Shown here in pieces: positions 49,001 to 61,000 of a DNA stretch of 64,000 nt (the first letter of the stretch is position 1; every line of letters starts with the position of its first letter). The position numbers and the translations under genes were made by a program. The stretch is from Alligator mississippiensis. Taxonomy: Eukaryota > Chordata > Crocodylia > Alligatoridae. The DNA is taken from contig NC_081824.1 in NCBI RefSeq assembly GCF_030867095.1, positions 352,506,203 through 352,570,202 of the forward strand. Reading direction: 5' to 3'. Below the pieces are notes generated by a model, which saw only the letters and a program-made list of their open reading frames with translations, had not been told where the DNA came from and did not search any database.

Positions 49001-52000
49001 TGACCACCAACATAACATCTAATGTAGACATGCCCATTGCATATACAAGTGTGAGGATGGAATGTACATAATTTTGGACTTGATCTTTTATATCTAACAC
49101 TTCTGTTTATCTGCAGTTCTTTGTAGCTTCAGATCCTACTGTTAAAACTGACCGGTTGTGGCATGACAAGTACACTTTAAGGAAATCAATGATACCATCA
49201 TTTATTACAATGGAGCAGTCAAAAAAGGTACTGCCAAAGGGGCTGTTCTTCTTGTGTTTTGCAGACTTTTTTCTGTTTATGCTATGTAAACATAGAGCAT
49301 GCAAGGGATATGTTTACTAGAATATCCAGGCAGTCCTCAGACTTACAACACAATTGGTTCCTGAAAACGGTGTCTTAAGTTGAAATGTTGCAACTCAGAA
49401 CCAATTTGTTTCTTATGAGAAATGTTATAAACGGGGGATTGGCTCCTGAACCAAGGCCCGATACCCTGGTCTCACCAAAAATACCCCAGAATTTTGTACT
49501 CTATCAATTATAGATGGGTAATATAGCTACATAAATGTATTTATATTGTAAACGGCAATCATAGTGATTTGGAAGGACTTCTCTGAGGTGACTTTGCTGG
49601 ACTTTTTGAAGGGTTCTTGGCTGGAGTCTTCTCAGGAGTCTTGACTGTAGGTTTTTCTGGAGTCTTGTCTGCTTTCTTAAAGTGTCCAAGGAAGTTTGGA
49701 CAGACGTTCTCCAGGCAGATGAGCAATGCAGCTGACTTATGCACTGGTGTGGCGTCACATCGGATTAAACATTGTAAAGTTGAAACTGACATCATAAAGT
49801 TAAACAGGGTGTCAATTTAGAAATGTTGTAAGTGCGAAACATTTTACTCAAAACGTTGTAAGTTGAGGACTGCCTGTATTCTAAACCTGACGTCAATCCA
49901 GAACAGGGTAAAGTTTTACCTGTACTTGTTCTGAATGGAAGAAGAAACTATCTTAAATTGTGTTTTCAGTTCCTTTGTAGAAAGAGGACTTGTAAAAATG
50001 GGGTTTATATTTAAAAGCTGTTGGGGTGCTGTTTTGTAGGGGTAAGGAGTGAGAAGACAACAGGAAGCTTACTGCTAACATTCTCTTTGCAATTCTTTAC
50101 ATGATTGAAATCTCAAAGTATTTTCAAAAAATAACTTAGTTCTTTTGTGTTCAGGTTCTTCTGATAGGTAAATCCATAAACTTCTTGCATCAGGTGTGTC
50201 ACGACCAGACTCCATCTACAAAGATGATAGCTGTGGCAAAGTCTGCGGAAACACCAAAGGATGGTATTGTATCAGGAATGATTTGACTACTTGTTTGAAC
50301 CTTAGAAAGTGTGCAGTTAGCTCTGGAGAGTGTGGGACTTCAACTATAAGGTGATGTTTTTTTGGGTGGTAGAAGAGGAAAACCCTCCAAAACCTACATA
50401 TTCATTAAATTACCTGTATTTTACATTGTCCTCTAAAATGGGTATAGTCAGGGGGTACACGTGGGCAGGCAGGGATGGGGCATTGCTACCCACCACCCCG
50501 TGCCACTGCCTCCCAGGAGCACGGCTGGGGGGGGGGAGGGGTTGAGGGCAGCGGCTCCCCTCTGTGGGCCACACAAATGCTGGCTGGACACTGGGGGGTG
50601 AGGGGGGGGGACAGGCTCAACCAACCAAGTGTCCCTAAACCTGCCCCTCAGCCAATCAGAGGGACCATGAAGTGATCAGGCCTCTGTCATGATCGAGTCA
50701 TGATATTTGTGAGCTGGACCAATTATTTAAACTCAGGCCTAAATATAACTCACTGAGGTACTTCAAAGATCAAGAATACAAATGTGTGTCATGTATTATT
50801 TTGTTTGTATTTATGAGGTTACTTACCCAAAAAAAGAAAAATCTGTTGCTGGTGATACTTAAGTTCTAACCAACCCTATTATGTGTGCATCTGTATTTTT
50901 CTCTTTGTGTAATCTTTCGCTATTCTGTGATCCCCTTAATGCAGTTAGTAATAATATGGTGAGGTAAGGAAGGACTTCTGGTCTTAACTCTGGATTCCTT
51001 TGGGGTTTTTTGTCCTTTTATCTTTATTTGGCCATGTGTGGGGGGCTTTTTATTGCTTTAATTTTCATTTGTATATTTTATATTAGCATTAATGTATGGA
51101 AATAAGAGAATGTGACAGCTCTTAGTGTATTATGAAAATGTAGTCTGACATCAAACCATATTCAATTTCAAAATATGCTACTTAATGAGTGTGGTACAGA
51201 GCTTTAGAAATGGTTAATATGTTTCACTTGTATGTAAAGCTAAGTCATCTTAAACAAATTATGGTGCATTAGGAGATGCTGAGTTAGCTTGTTGTAGTTA
51301 AGATGCGTTTTATGAAGATATGGATTTAAATAATGTAAAGACGACTTTAGAGTATGTGATGTGTCATCTGAATTCTAGTTTGTTTATTGGTAGGGGTAAA
51401 ATCACTAATCCTGTTTAACATTGTACTTTTTGGAGAAAAGTATTGTCTAGAATGTGTTGCATCCAAGCAAGTTCTAGATGAGTGAAAATATTGGCAAATG
51501 TTGATAGGCTGTATTTATCACACTAATATATTCACTTATTTTAGGTTCTTGGTGTTTCTTAAAATTTTGCTGAACGCAAAGTCCAATATTAGATAACTTG
51601 CTCAATTTTATAATTCAGGCATAAATTGTTGAAAACTGAGTGCCAATAAAGTAGTGGGTCAGGAAAAATTATATGCTTTTAGTGCCATAGAGATTTACTT
51701 TGTGTAGAATACCATTATGATAAGAAATATGTTTATGTATAATTTTTTTAAAGTTGTTACTGAAGAGGAATAAGAGAAAGATGTATTATCTCTTCTTTTA
51801 ATTTAAGAAATGTATGATGTGGTGGATTTATAATGTATGTTACTGAAAGTATGGGTTTGCCAGTAGGAAAAAAAAAAACGTTCTTGTATCTATTTCCAGT
51901 CATATATGGAAGGAAAGAAAGCTAGTGTCACTTGCATTTAACTTTTGATATTTTCACTGTAACATTTCAGTGTCTATGGTAGCAATACCAGTAGATTGTA

Positions 52001-55000
52001 AACTTTCTTGCTGGTATACTTAGCTTTCTACATGCCTAACATTTCTACAACATTGAAAGCCTTACTGCCCTAGAACATAAGCTGGTAATCTTCTGTGTGA
52101 CTTGTGCAAAATATTAGGTAGCTTCACTTCTATAAGCTGCTTGCTGTCCGTGCCAACAAAACGAGAGACTTGATTTTGTGGAGGTAGGGAACCATATTTA
52201 CTGTAGCTGTCACATTCTGTATAACCTCTAGTTTGTTTTTGTCTTGGTTTCTGTTTGGAAGAGCAACTGTGTTGTCATCAAATTCTATAGCACTTCTATA
52301 AGAAGAAAATATCCCTACTTCCTAATAGGTAGGGGTAGAGAGTGAAGTTATGATTGACTTTTGTGTCACCTTGGAACAGGGTCAAACCTGGGGTTGAAAA
52401 TCATGAGTTCCTAATTCCCAGTCTCATGTTCAGTCCAAGAAATTGTATTTTCCATTACATTAGGAACCCCCTGTTGTCCCACACTTATTTTTTTCCACCC
52501 CTGCCTACCTTTACACTCTTGGCTCTCTACTGTCCCCCTGCATCTCTGTGAAGGGAGAGGGGAAGCTTAGTGGAGCTGCACATTGCTGCAGGCAGTTCTA
52601 GTGCCTCCTGTCTGATCACTAGAGGAGGCAGCAGCATTTTCCAGCCAAGAGCAGGGTAGGGCTATACGTGTGCCTCCCCAGCTCAGATTTCATAGACGTT
52701 AGGGCTTGAAGGGACCTTGGAGGATCGAGTCCGGCCCCCTACCCCAGTGTCAGGAAGTCAGCTCGGGTCAGAGGACCCCAGCAAGATTCCAGGTGTATTT
52801 TACTTGGTTTCAGTTGTTACATCTGTCCACACTCATGCTCTGACATTTATTTTTAAATAGTAGTAATAATCATGGTATTTTAATCTGTGGAGCAGGTATC
52901 CTTAGAGGAGGTTTAGAAGTGAAGACCGAGTCATTCAGTTTACTGGACTCGTAATACTAGAACATGAGCTTAGTATGTGAAATTGAAGGAAGAGATTGAA
53001 TACATAGGTAGAGTTTCTTTATATTTGTATTATTTGTACATTCCTTTTCCAGCAACCGACATTGAGCTGCCTTACACTCAACAAAGAGAGTGCTCTTTTA
53101 AGCTGTCAATCTAAGATGGATATTATTATGCATTATTAGTTTGACCTTCAAGGTTTGTTGTCTTCCTGGTTGATTTGTTAGCTGTGTTTATTTTGCCCCT
53201 TAAACTCAAAACACTCTGGAGAGAGGAGTTTCTCCTCAGGCGCAGAACTTCATGGCACATGATCTTGGGGGCCCCTAATATAACTCTTCACTCCTCCATG
53301 AAGGTTTCCCTGCCTACTGTTGACCATGGAATTATAGTAAAGCCAACGGCTTTGGCATTCATGAGCTCAAAAGTTACCACAGATGGTCTTTATAAGCCTT
53401 GACTTCATTTTGAAGATAATCATAGATTAACTGGAGATTGTGACAATGTGGCTAGAAGGCCAGTCACTAATGCTGGAGCTAGATTGAATTGACTAGGGAT
53501 CTTTGGTGACATCTTGTAGTCAGTTTGCCAACTGCATGTGTATCTAGTGACAATTTCTGCTTCTTCCAGTTGTCTGATTCTTATGTTGGTCACTCAGTTG
53601 CCATATCAGATCAAATTGCTGTTTTGCCTTTGTCTATACTCTTTTCTTTAATAAAGAAATGATGCCACATGTTGGAAATGTGGCTTTTTGGTGCATTTTT
53701 TAGAGAACCCCAGGGACGTGTGTGTAAGAATACATCAACAGAACCTTATTATGGCAGGGAAAATCAAGTGATCAAAAATTAGATTGTGTTAAAATGAAAG
53801 TTGTCTCCTTTATTCAACACCATAATGTGTATATATTATGATGGTTTTTAATTGCAAGATCAGGGTTTTTAGTTTGGTTCATCCTCAGAGCATCACTTTG
53901 CAGTGAGGGAATGATATTAAATCCACATCTTAAAGTTGGGGCACAGGGTAATATTAAGGAGTGCCTTCAAATTGGGGACCAAAAATTAGTTAATCCTGGT
54001 GTTGGATTTTTCTATTCCATCCTACCCCCACTTCTTGAATTAGAATTGTATTGTACTTTTTAGTTACTAGCTTACCAAGAGTGTCTAAAATTGGTTCGTT
54101 TTACACCTGTCAAAATCTGCCACGGTGTTACTCTTTGCACCCCTTCTACTCCCCTTCCCCCCCCCCCCCCAAAAAAAAGACTGCAAGCTAATTATACTAC
54201 ATTGCAACTAGAGATTTAAGAGCCATCTTTATAATACCTATACGTACTTGTCTGAATCTGTCCTTTACAAATGTAATCTTCAAATTTCCAACAGATTCTG
54301 TCAAGGGGAATTTGATATGGTGGCAATGCATATAATAATATTTCAGGTGTAGGTATGTCAGTCATGCTAAAATGGATTACTGCCTCCTTTCCCATTTTGG
54401 ATTCTTTTGCAATTTTGAAGTGCGTAAGTACTAGGGTCTGTCAGTCTTGTCCATCCACTGTGTTCCCCCTGCTCCCATTCATGCCACCTTTAATTTTGGA
54501 TATTTCCAACACCATGATTTTTATTGCGAGTCTTGTAGGATTTTAGGTTTAAAGCCAACGCTCCTGCAGAAATGTTAAGGTAGAATATATTTGCTATCAG
54601 CCTTTCTCTTAAGGATGTATATTAATCGTGATTTTTTTGTGGGGGGGTTCTTTTGTATTTGCAGCTGCTGACTTGTTCACAGATTTAGAAAATGCATTTC
54701 AAGAAAAGATCGATGCAGCTTATTTTGAGACCAGCAAATACTTGTTAGATGTCCTCAACAAAAAATACAATTTACTGGAGCACATGCAGGCCATGAGGCG
54801 CTATTTACTACTTGGTCAAGGCGACTTTATAAGACACTTAATGGACTTGCTTAAGTAAGGCAGCATGGTATCTAGAAAGCTATGTTGAAAATGTTATTGT
54901 CCTATATGGTTAATTAAACAGCCTTGGATATGTATTTTTGAACTTTTAATATTGGTTGGAATTTGCTTCTCTTCTGTACAAGTTGAGAACGGTAGACTTA

Positions 55001-58000
55001 TGAGTCTTTTAAAACTCAGTTGCTCTTATTCCCTCCCACTTCAAGATATGTCCTTGAATGCTTACACTTTCCACCATTTGAACTGTGCTACTTCTGTTAA
55101 TAGACTTCAATTTCTAGTACTCTTAAAACACTACTCATCATCACTCTTGTAAAAAAAAATAACATTTCTATATATTTTGACTTTTTTACCAAAATTTTTT
55201 TTTATAAATGTTAACTGCACATACAATTAGAAATTCAGTTGACACCTTAAAAATTAATTTCAGCTTCCTTGAGTGCCACATTCAGTTTTTAAAAGCATAC
55301 TTTATGAACTGGTTTTTTTTTTTACTTTGGTCAAGTTGCTGATGTTTAATGCGTACAGAAAAATTCCATTAAGAAGCTCTCATTTTGTCTATAGAGCAGA
55401 TCGTGTATCATAGATCTTCCATTAACTTGCTAAAAAAACAACTTTGTTTGCCCAGCATTTATATCGATGTACCTGCTTGTGCTTTTTAAGAAAGCAAATA
55501 GTGTGTAGCAAAATAAGTAAGGTTGGTGCATAGAATCAATATTGCAGTTAAAGCGTAAGTGGTGAGGAACTTTCTAGTAGGGGAGGGACAGGAATGAATC
55601 TTTATGGAATTTCTTAATGTTTTAGTTAAATTCAATAAGTGTAAGCATTTAAGGTTAGTATCAGTAAATCTCAAAATTGTTAACTACAGTGACTGGCTTA
55701 CTGGTTGCAACTGCTGTATAAATGCAGATACAAATTAACGCTTGGTTATTTTGGATGTTACTGTAACTAAGATTGTAAATTGGTTTTAAGATACTAGTAC
55801 TGCTTGGATCTTACTGATTATTACTCTTGGATTCTAGCACTGATATTTGAGCTTCTGTGTAGGCAAGTAATTTTTTATTTTAATCTCTTGTAATACTATT
55901 TCATATTCATTCTGCAGTTGTTCAGGTAATGTAAATGGGTAATCATTCCCTATCTGGAAAGTAAAATTAAGAGGTAAATCTTTAATTGTGGAAACTCTGT
56001 AGTTGCTAATTTGCAGCATTGTAGACTTTTATGTAGTGACTTTATTTTGTAATCTGTAGGCCAGAGCTTGCTCGACCAGCTACAACTTTGTATCAGCATA
56101 ATCTGACAGGAATCCTTGAAACAGCTGTCAGAGCAACTAATGCACAGTTTGACAATCCTGAGATCCTCAAACGGCTGGATGTCAGATTACTAGAGGTATG
56201 CTGGGTTGGGCCTTATTGGCTTCTGATGTGAAAGTTTTTTAAGTTTAAAACATCTAAAATAAGCTATTTTGGGGGTCAGCCTGAAGGGAATGTTCAGAAT
56301 TTGTACATGTTGTGCTACATTGTTTAGTCTGCTAAGACTGCTTTGTACTGTATACCCAGCATACCTTGGCTTCAATATAGCTTGAGATTCCCAGCAAAGC
56401 ATCTCCCCAACCTCTGTCAAATTGAGATGAATTTTTCTGCTGGTTGAGAGTTTATACCACATCTTTCATTTATCTGTTGCCTTCCCTAAGTATAAGTTTT
56501 GTTGTGCTTGAGCCTTTGCTGGCATATCCCTTATGCTAGCTGTGTAATACACAACAGGTTCCCAACTAAGCGAACTTATTCAAGAGACCCTAAATTTGGG
56601 TCTTTTCTTGTAACTAATGGCATGGAATTATGAAGAACGTGAACAGCGAATATTTTAAGTGCTAGCCTTGCATCAAAGGGACTTCTGGACTTTGGAGTTT
56701 AATGAGGAAAACATGGTGCTTAGGTCTGAAACTTGTCTAAGTTACATTAATGTTAAGCCATCACAAACTGAGAAGCTTTTGCTCCTTTTGACAACTGTTT
56801 GGCAAAGACTGTTGCTTTGGGGTTTTTATAGCATGTCAGGTACTAGTGAGCAAGACTCTTTCAACAACATATGCATACTAAACTAAAGACAGCATTTTTT
56901 TTTTATTTTTTTTTTAATGTAGGTATCTCCTGGTGACACTGGATGGGATGTTTTCAGCTTAGACTATCATGTTGATGGACCTATTGCAACAGTAAGGCTA
57001 CATATTGCAGCTTGTGCGCATTTCTTAGATACCAACTTAGATTGCTATGTACTTTGTTATTGAAATAGCCTTTTTATTCTAGAAATGTATGATTAAAGAG
57101 ATTATTTGGCATCTAGGATGCATCCATTGTATTAAGAGTTCAGCCAAAATCTCAATTTCTCTAAAATATTAATGAGTGCTAAAATGCTACATTTAAAACA
57201 TTCATTATTTAAAATAAATAATTCATTTGTTCCAACAGATTTTAGCAAGTACTTAATAAATGGATTGTTCATTTCTTTCCATTATTCCTAGACTGTAGCA
57301 ACTAATTTGGGATAATTTGCAAGGAGCTGTAAAATGTATTTTATGGCAACCTATTTGTACTATTTAAATAAAATTTGATATGTAGTATTCATTAGAACTG
57401 ATGAGAAAATAGCTGCACTATTATTGAAAATGCTTTTATTATATATAAAGAATAGCAGTGCATTTTTTACTAAGATCTTGGAGTAAGAGTTTGACCAGTA
57501 GAAGGAATTTCATAGAGGTATAGTTAATGAGAGGAGAAATAGCTCCTCATGCTTCTCATTTGTAAATCCCTTCCCATGCTCCCCATCCAGTGGAAATTGA
57601 AAGTCCACAAAACCTCCTGAAAAGATTTTTCGGGTAGGCTCCAAATATTTATAATGGGAATGTTGATGGCACTGTAATTGTGGTGGAGCTCTCATCTATG
57701 GTAGATAGAAATTGGCAAAGGCATCAATAGAAATAAGGAAGATTGTCTTAATTCATTTCACATAGCCATGTCACTTATCTGTAGAGAACTACACTTTCTA
57801 ATTTTCCCAATCAAGTCAAGAGTATGATATAGTAACATTGATTTACATTTTAGTTATATTCTGGGGGTCTTTTCAGTTACAGATGTGATCATTTAAAAGG
57901 GGAGAGAACCTCCAAAAACCCTTATGTTGTTAATACACGCAGTTTCAATGTACTTTGGATCATTGCAGATGCTATGGCTCTGCAGTCTGGAGTGTCGTAT

Positions 58001-61000
58001 TAGGACTCTGAAAGCCTGCAGCTGCTGTTTCAACCAACAGGAAAATGCCTTAAAGGAGCACTGTGTGTCTTGCACTAGAGTGCATTTTAAAATTTTCCTT
58101 CAGCTGATACTTCAGATGTCTGTGTATCTGAAGTTTTTATCTTTTAATGGATTATAGTTTAAAATTTGCAGCTGTGTGTATGGCAGGGAGGAAGGTAAAA
58201 CATTAAGAGGAAATAATGATTAGAACTTCAGTGTGTCTAAGTGAGCCCAGGCTGTTTAGTATACTTCCTTTTACCAGTAGATGAAGTTACAGGAGTGAGG
58301 GTAGCAATGTTGTTCATAAGGTGCCCTTTTGCTGTACAGAAGGGGTTGGCAACCTTTTAAGAATGGTGGGCTGCCTCTTACAGCCTGGCTATTGATTTTT
58401 TCCCCCCCCCCCCGTGCAGTGCCCCAGCCCTCCCTGCTCGTGTTGAGGGCTGCTTTTTGCACATCCCTGACTCTGCAGCCTCTACTCACTGTCGGTATCA
58501 ATTGCTGTAGACTGCCATTGCCACTAGTGATGATGAGTAGTCCTGAATTTAGCAGCAAGGGTAAGCACAAGCTGCAGTGGCACAGTGAGAAGACTAGCCC
58601 CTGGCACAAAGCTGGGGAGGCCCCCTGCTGAATGCTATGCAGGGAGGGGGTCAGTGGCATGAGGCAGACAAATGTACAAGAGAGAGAGAGAGAGCCCTGC
58701 TCTGACCCATGCTGTCACAGGCTGCAAATTGTGGATCCCTGCTTAAAGGGATTGTATACCCAGTCCTTAATTTGTTTTCTTGTCTCTATCGGGTTCTGAG
58801 AGGCAAAATAAAAGAACTGGATATTAGCCTCTGGGCCAATTTTTCAGATAACATGCAGTTACCCAGGTTGCATCTATTGTGGGAGATAGATGGAATACTA
58901 TCACATGTGGTCTAGTAACTTTTTTGGTAATACATTGCCACTTCTTGCAGTCAAAGAGTACCTGAGGAAGGATGATCACAATTGTCACATTTTTATTCAG
59001 CTTCTTTGGCATTTGAAGCATATTGTAAAGAAATACCACAAGTCCTGATTTTTTTTTTTTTTTAAAGCTTTAGAGTTAGATCAAAGCCTAGTCTCTCAGT
59101 CTTGCAAAGCTTTGAATGCATTTGCACCCAAAGGTTCTTTGTGGCAAATGAGTGCTCCTCTTTGCCAGCATTTATTCCACCTCTGAGTATGGTAAGGGTT
59201 CTGCTGATACCTGGCACCTGACTGAAACTGGTTGCTTTCAGTGGGCTATTGCAATCTGTTCATCAGCTGGTACTGTCCCAGGGTGTACTTTGCACTTTGG
59301 CAGAGAAGTTGAGTAGATCTTCCTGGAACTTCCATAGTATCTGGTGGCAGAGTCGAGTAAGTGTAGATGCAGACAGATACAGGATTGGCCTCCCACTGCC
59401 TGCTTATGTATGATAGTGAAGAGGATGGCAGTTTGAGATGACTCATCTCAACTGTGGAAAGGTGTAGTGGCTCTGAATATCAGAACTACTTAGGGTGTAA
59501 GCAGATCTTGCACTTCACCAGGAGAAAGCCTTTATCTTGGTTTAAGTACCTGTGAAATATACAGGATAAAATATGCTAACACTTTTTTTTCCCCGGGGAC
59601 AATGGTGTGTGTGCCTATAAGTTAATGGTGGGTCATTCCTCTAACAGGGAATTTAGTGGTCCTGTTACTTAAGAGGAGAGAGGCTGCAGACAGGATGGGT
59701 GTCCTCAAGGGAAGGCACCTGGGTGGAAGGGGGCTGGATTTAGAGAATGTATAAGCTCAGAGCATGTGTTGGGGCAAGCAGTATGTCCCTGGAGCCCATG
59801 GAAGGAAGAGGCTTGCAGAGGAGCACCTGATTCAACCAGAGATGCATTTGATCTCAGGAGCAGGGAAAGCAAGTCATATATTGTGGGCTTGCTTGGAGAA
59901 TGTCAGTGGTTTGGGACTGGGGCTAGTGGGGAAGGTCAGAGGTCCCAGCAGGCCTGGGAGCAGGATGGAGGCAGGATTAAAGATGGGGCTAGAGAGGGGC
60001 AGAGGTGGGGCTAGAGAGCCCAGTGCCCAGGGAGGGGTGGAGAGAGCAGACTAGGGCCAAGAGTCCATCAAAATGATTGAATGATGACAGTCTGGGAGTA
60101 GGGTGTGACCTTGATTGATTGGTAACATCTGTGAGGCTTGGGCATGGCTAGAAAGGGAGAAGAGGTGGCCATGAAATTAGCCCTTAAGGTGATGAGTAAT
60201 TAGAACCTAGTTTGTGAGTGGATGAGATCTTGCTCGGGGATCTCTGGGCAGCCTTCCATTTCTAAATACATATTTACACCAAAGCATGGCAAGTGAGCAG
60301 ACAGGGAGGTGACCTCAGGAACAGAGGCTCAGGCACCACCAGGGGGCATCACGGCCACCCCTGGGGCAGGCCTTTTGTTATGTTCTACAGACAAGCCTAT
60401 CAGACAGTGTTCTCAATGCAGCACTTATCGGGTTCAAACATGGGACTATCTGAACTCCCTAAAATAAGACATAGGTACGCTGCCTCCCTACTGCCAAGGA
60501 GTGCCTCAAGTAAAACACAGTATGCTTACTCTGTGCATGCTGCACCCTGCAGTGAATGCAATGTAGCATCCTTATTGTGGTGCTGGTTATGTACCAGAAA
60601 ACTCATTGTCTTAAACTCATTTGTGGTCCCTAGTGGCCCCTCAGGGACTCGGCACTAAAGCATCATGTAAAGAGAGAGATTTCTTTTTTTCATCGGGAGA
60701 AAGCAGTGATAAAACCTATATGCCTCTTTTTCTTTTTTCTAAAGAATAGTCTCCATTTCCCGCTTTAGTCAATCAGTTTCATCTTGTCTGATTCAATGGA
60801 GTGACTGAAAAAAATGTCTACCCCCCCCCCCCCAGACCTCAGCCTCTTCCAAAGAGTATCTGAAAACAGCACTGGAATCTGCTGTGATTGGAACACTTGT
60901 TGATTTTTTTTTTTTTTCTTTTTTCCTCTAATGGTCACAAGAAAGCCTTAACAGCATTCAAGTGTCTTAAATGGGCTCAGATAAATTTTAGGAAAACTAT

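Larger units (their letters stand above)
45472..49116 (+). other. TUBGCP3: intron 11 of TUBGCP3 (3.6 kb)
   Basis: Phase-0 intron containing a palindromic-family repeat (45757-45990), a partial copy of exon 12 with donor (46616-46701), a GC-rich block with 19 C (about 47800-48470), A/T-flanked repeat-like sequence to about 48630, and a MITE-like element (48889-49034) ending 82 bases before exon 12. Confidence 0.95.
50264..54664 (+). other. TUBGCP3: intron 13 of TUBGCP3 (4.4 kb)
   Basis: Phase-1 intron. Has a GC-rich repeat-like block (50440-50640), a CR1 tail fragment (52688-52795) and long AT-rich stretches without features (50750-52600, 52800-54600). A run of 14 C at 54157-54170. Confidence 0.95.
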
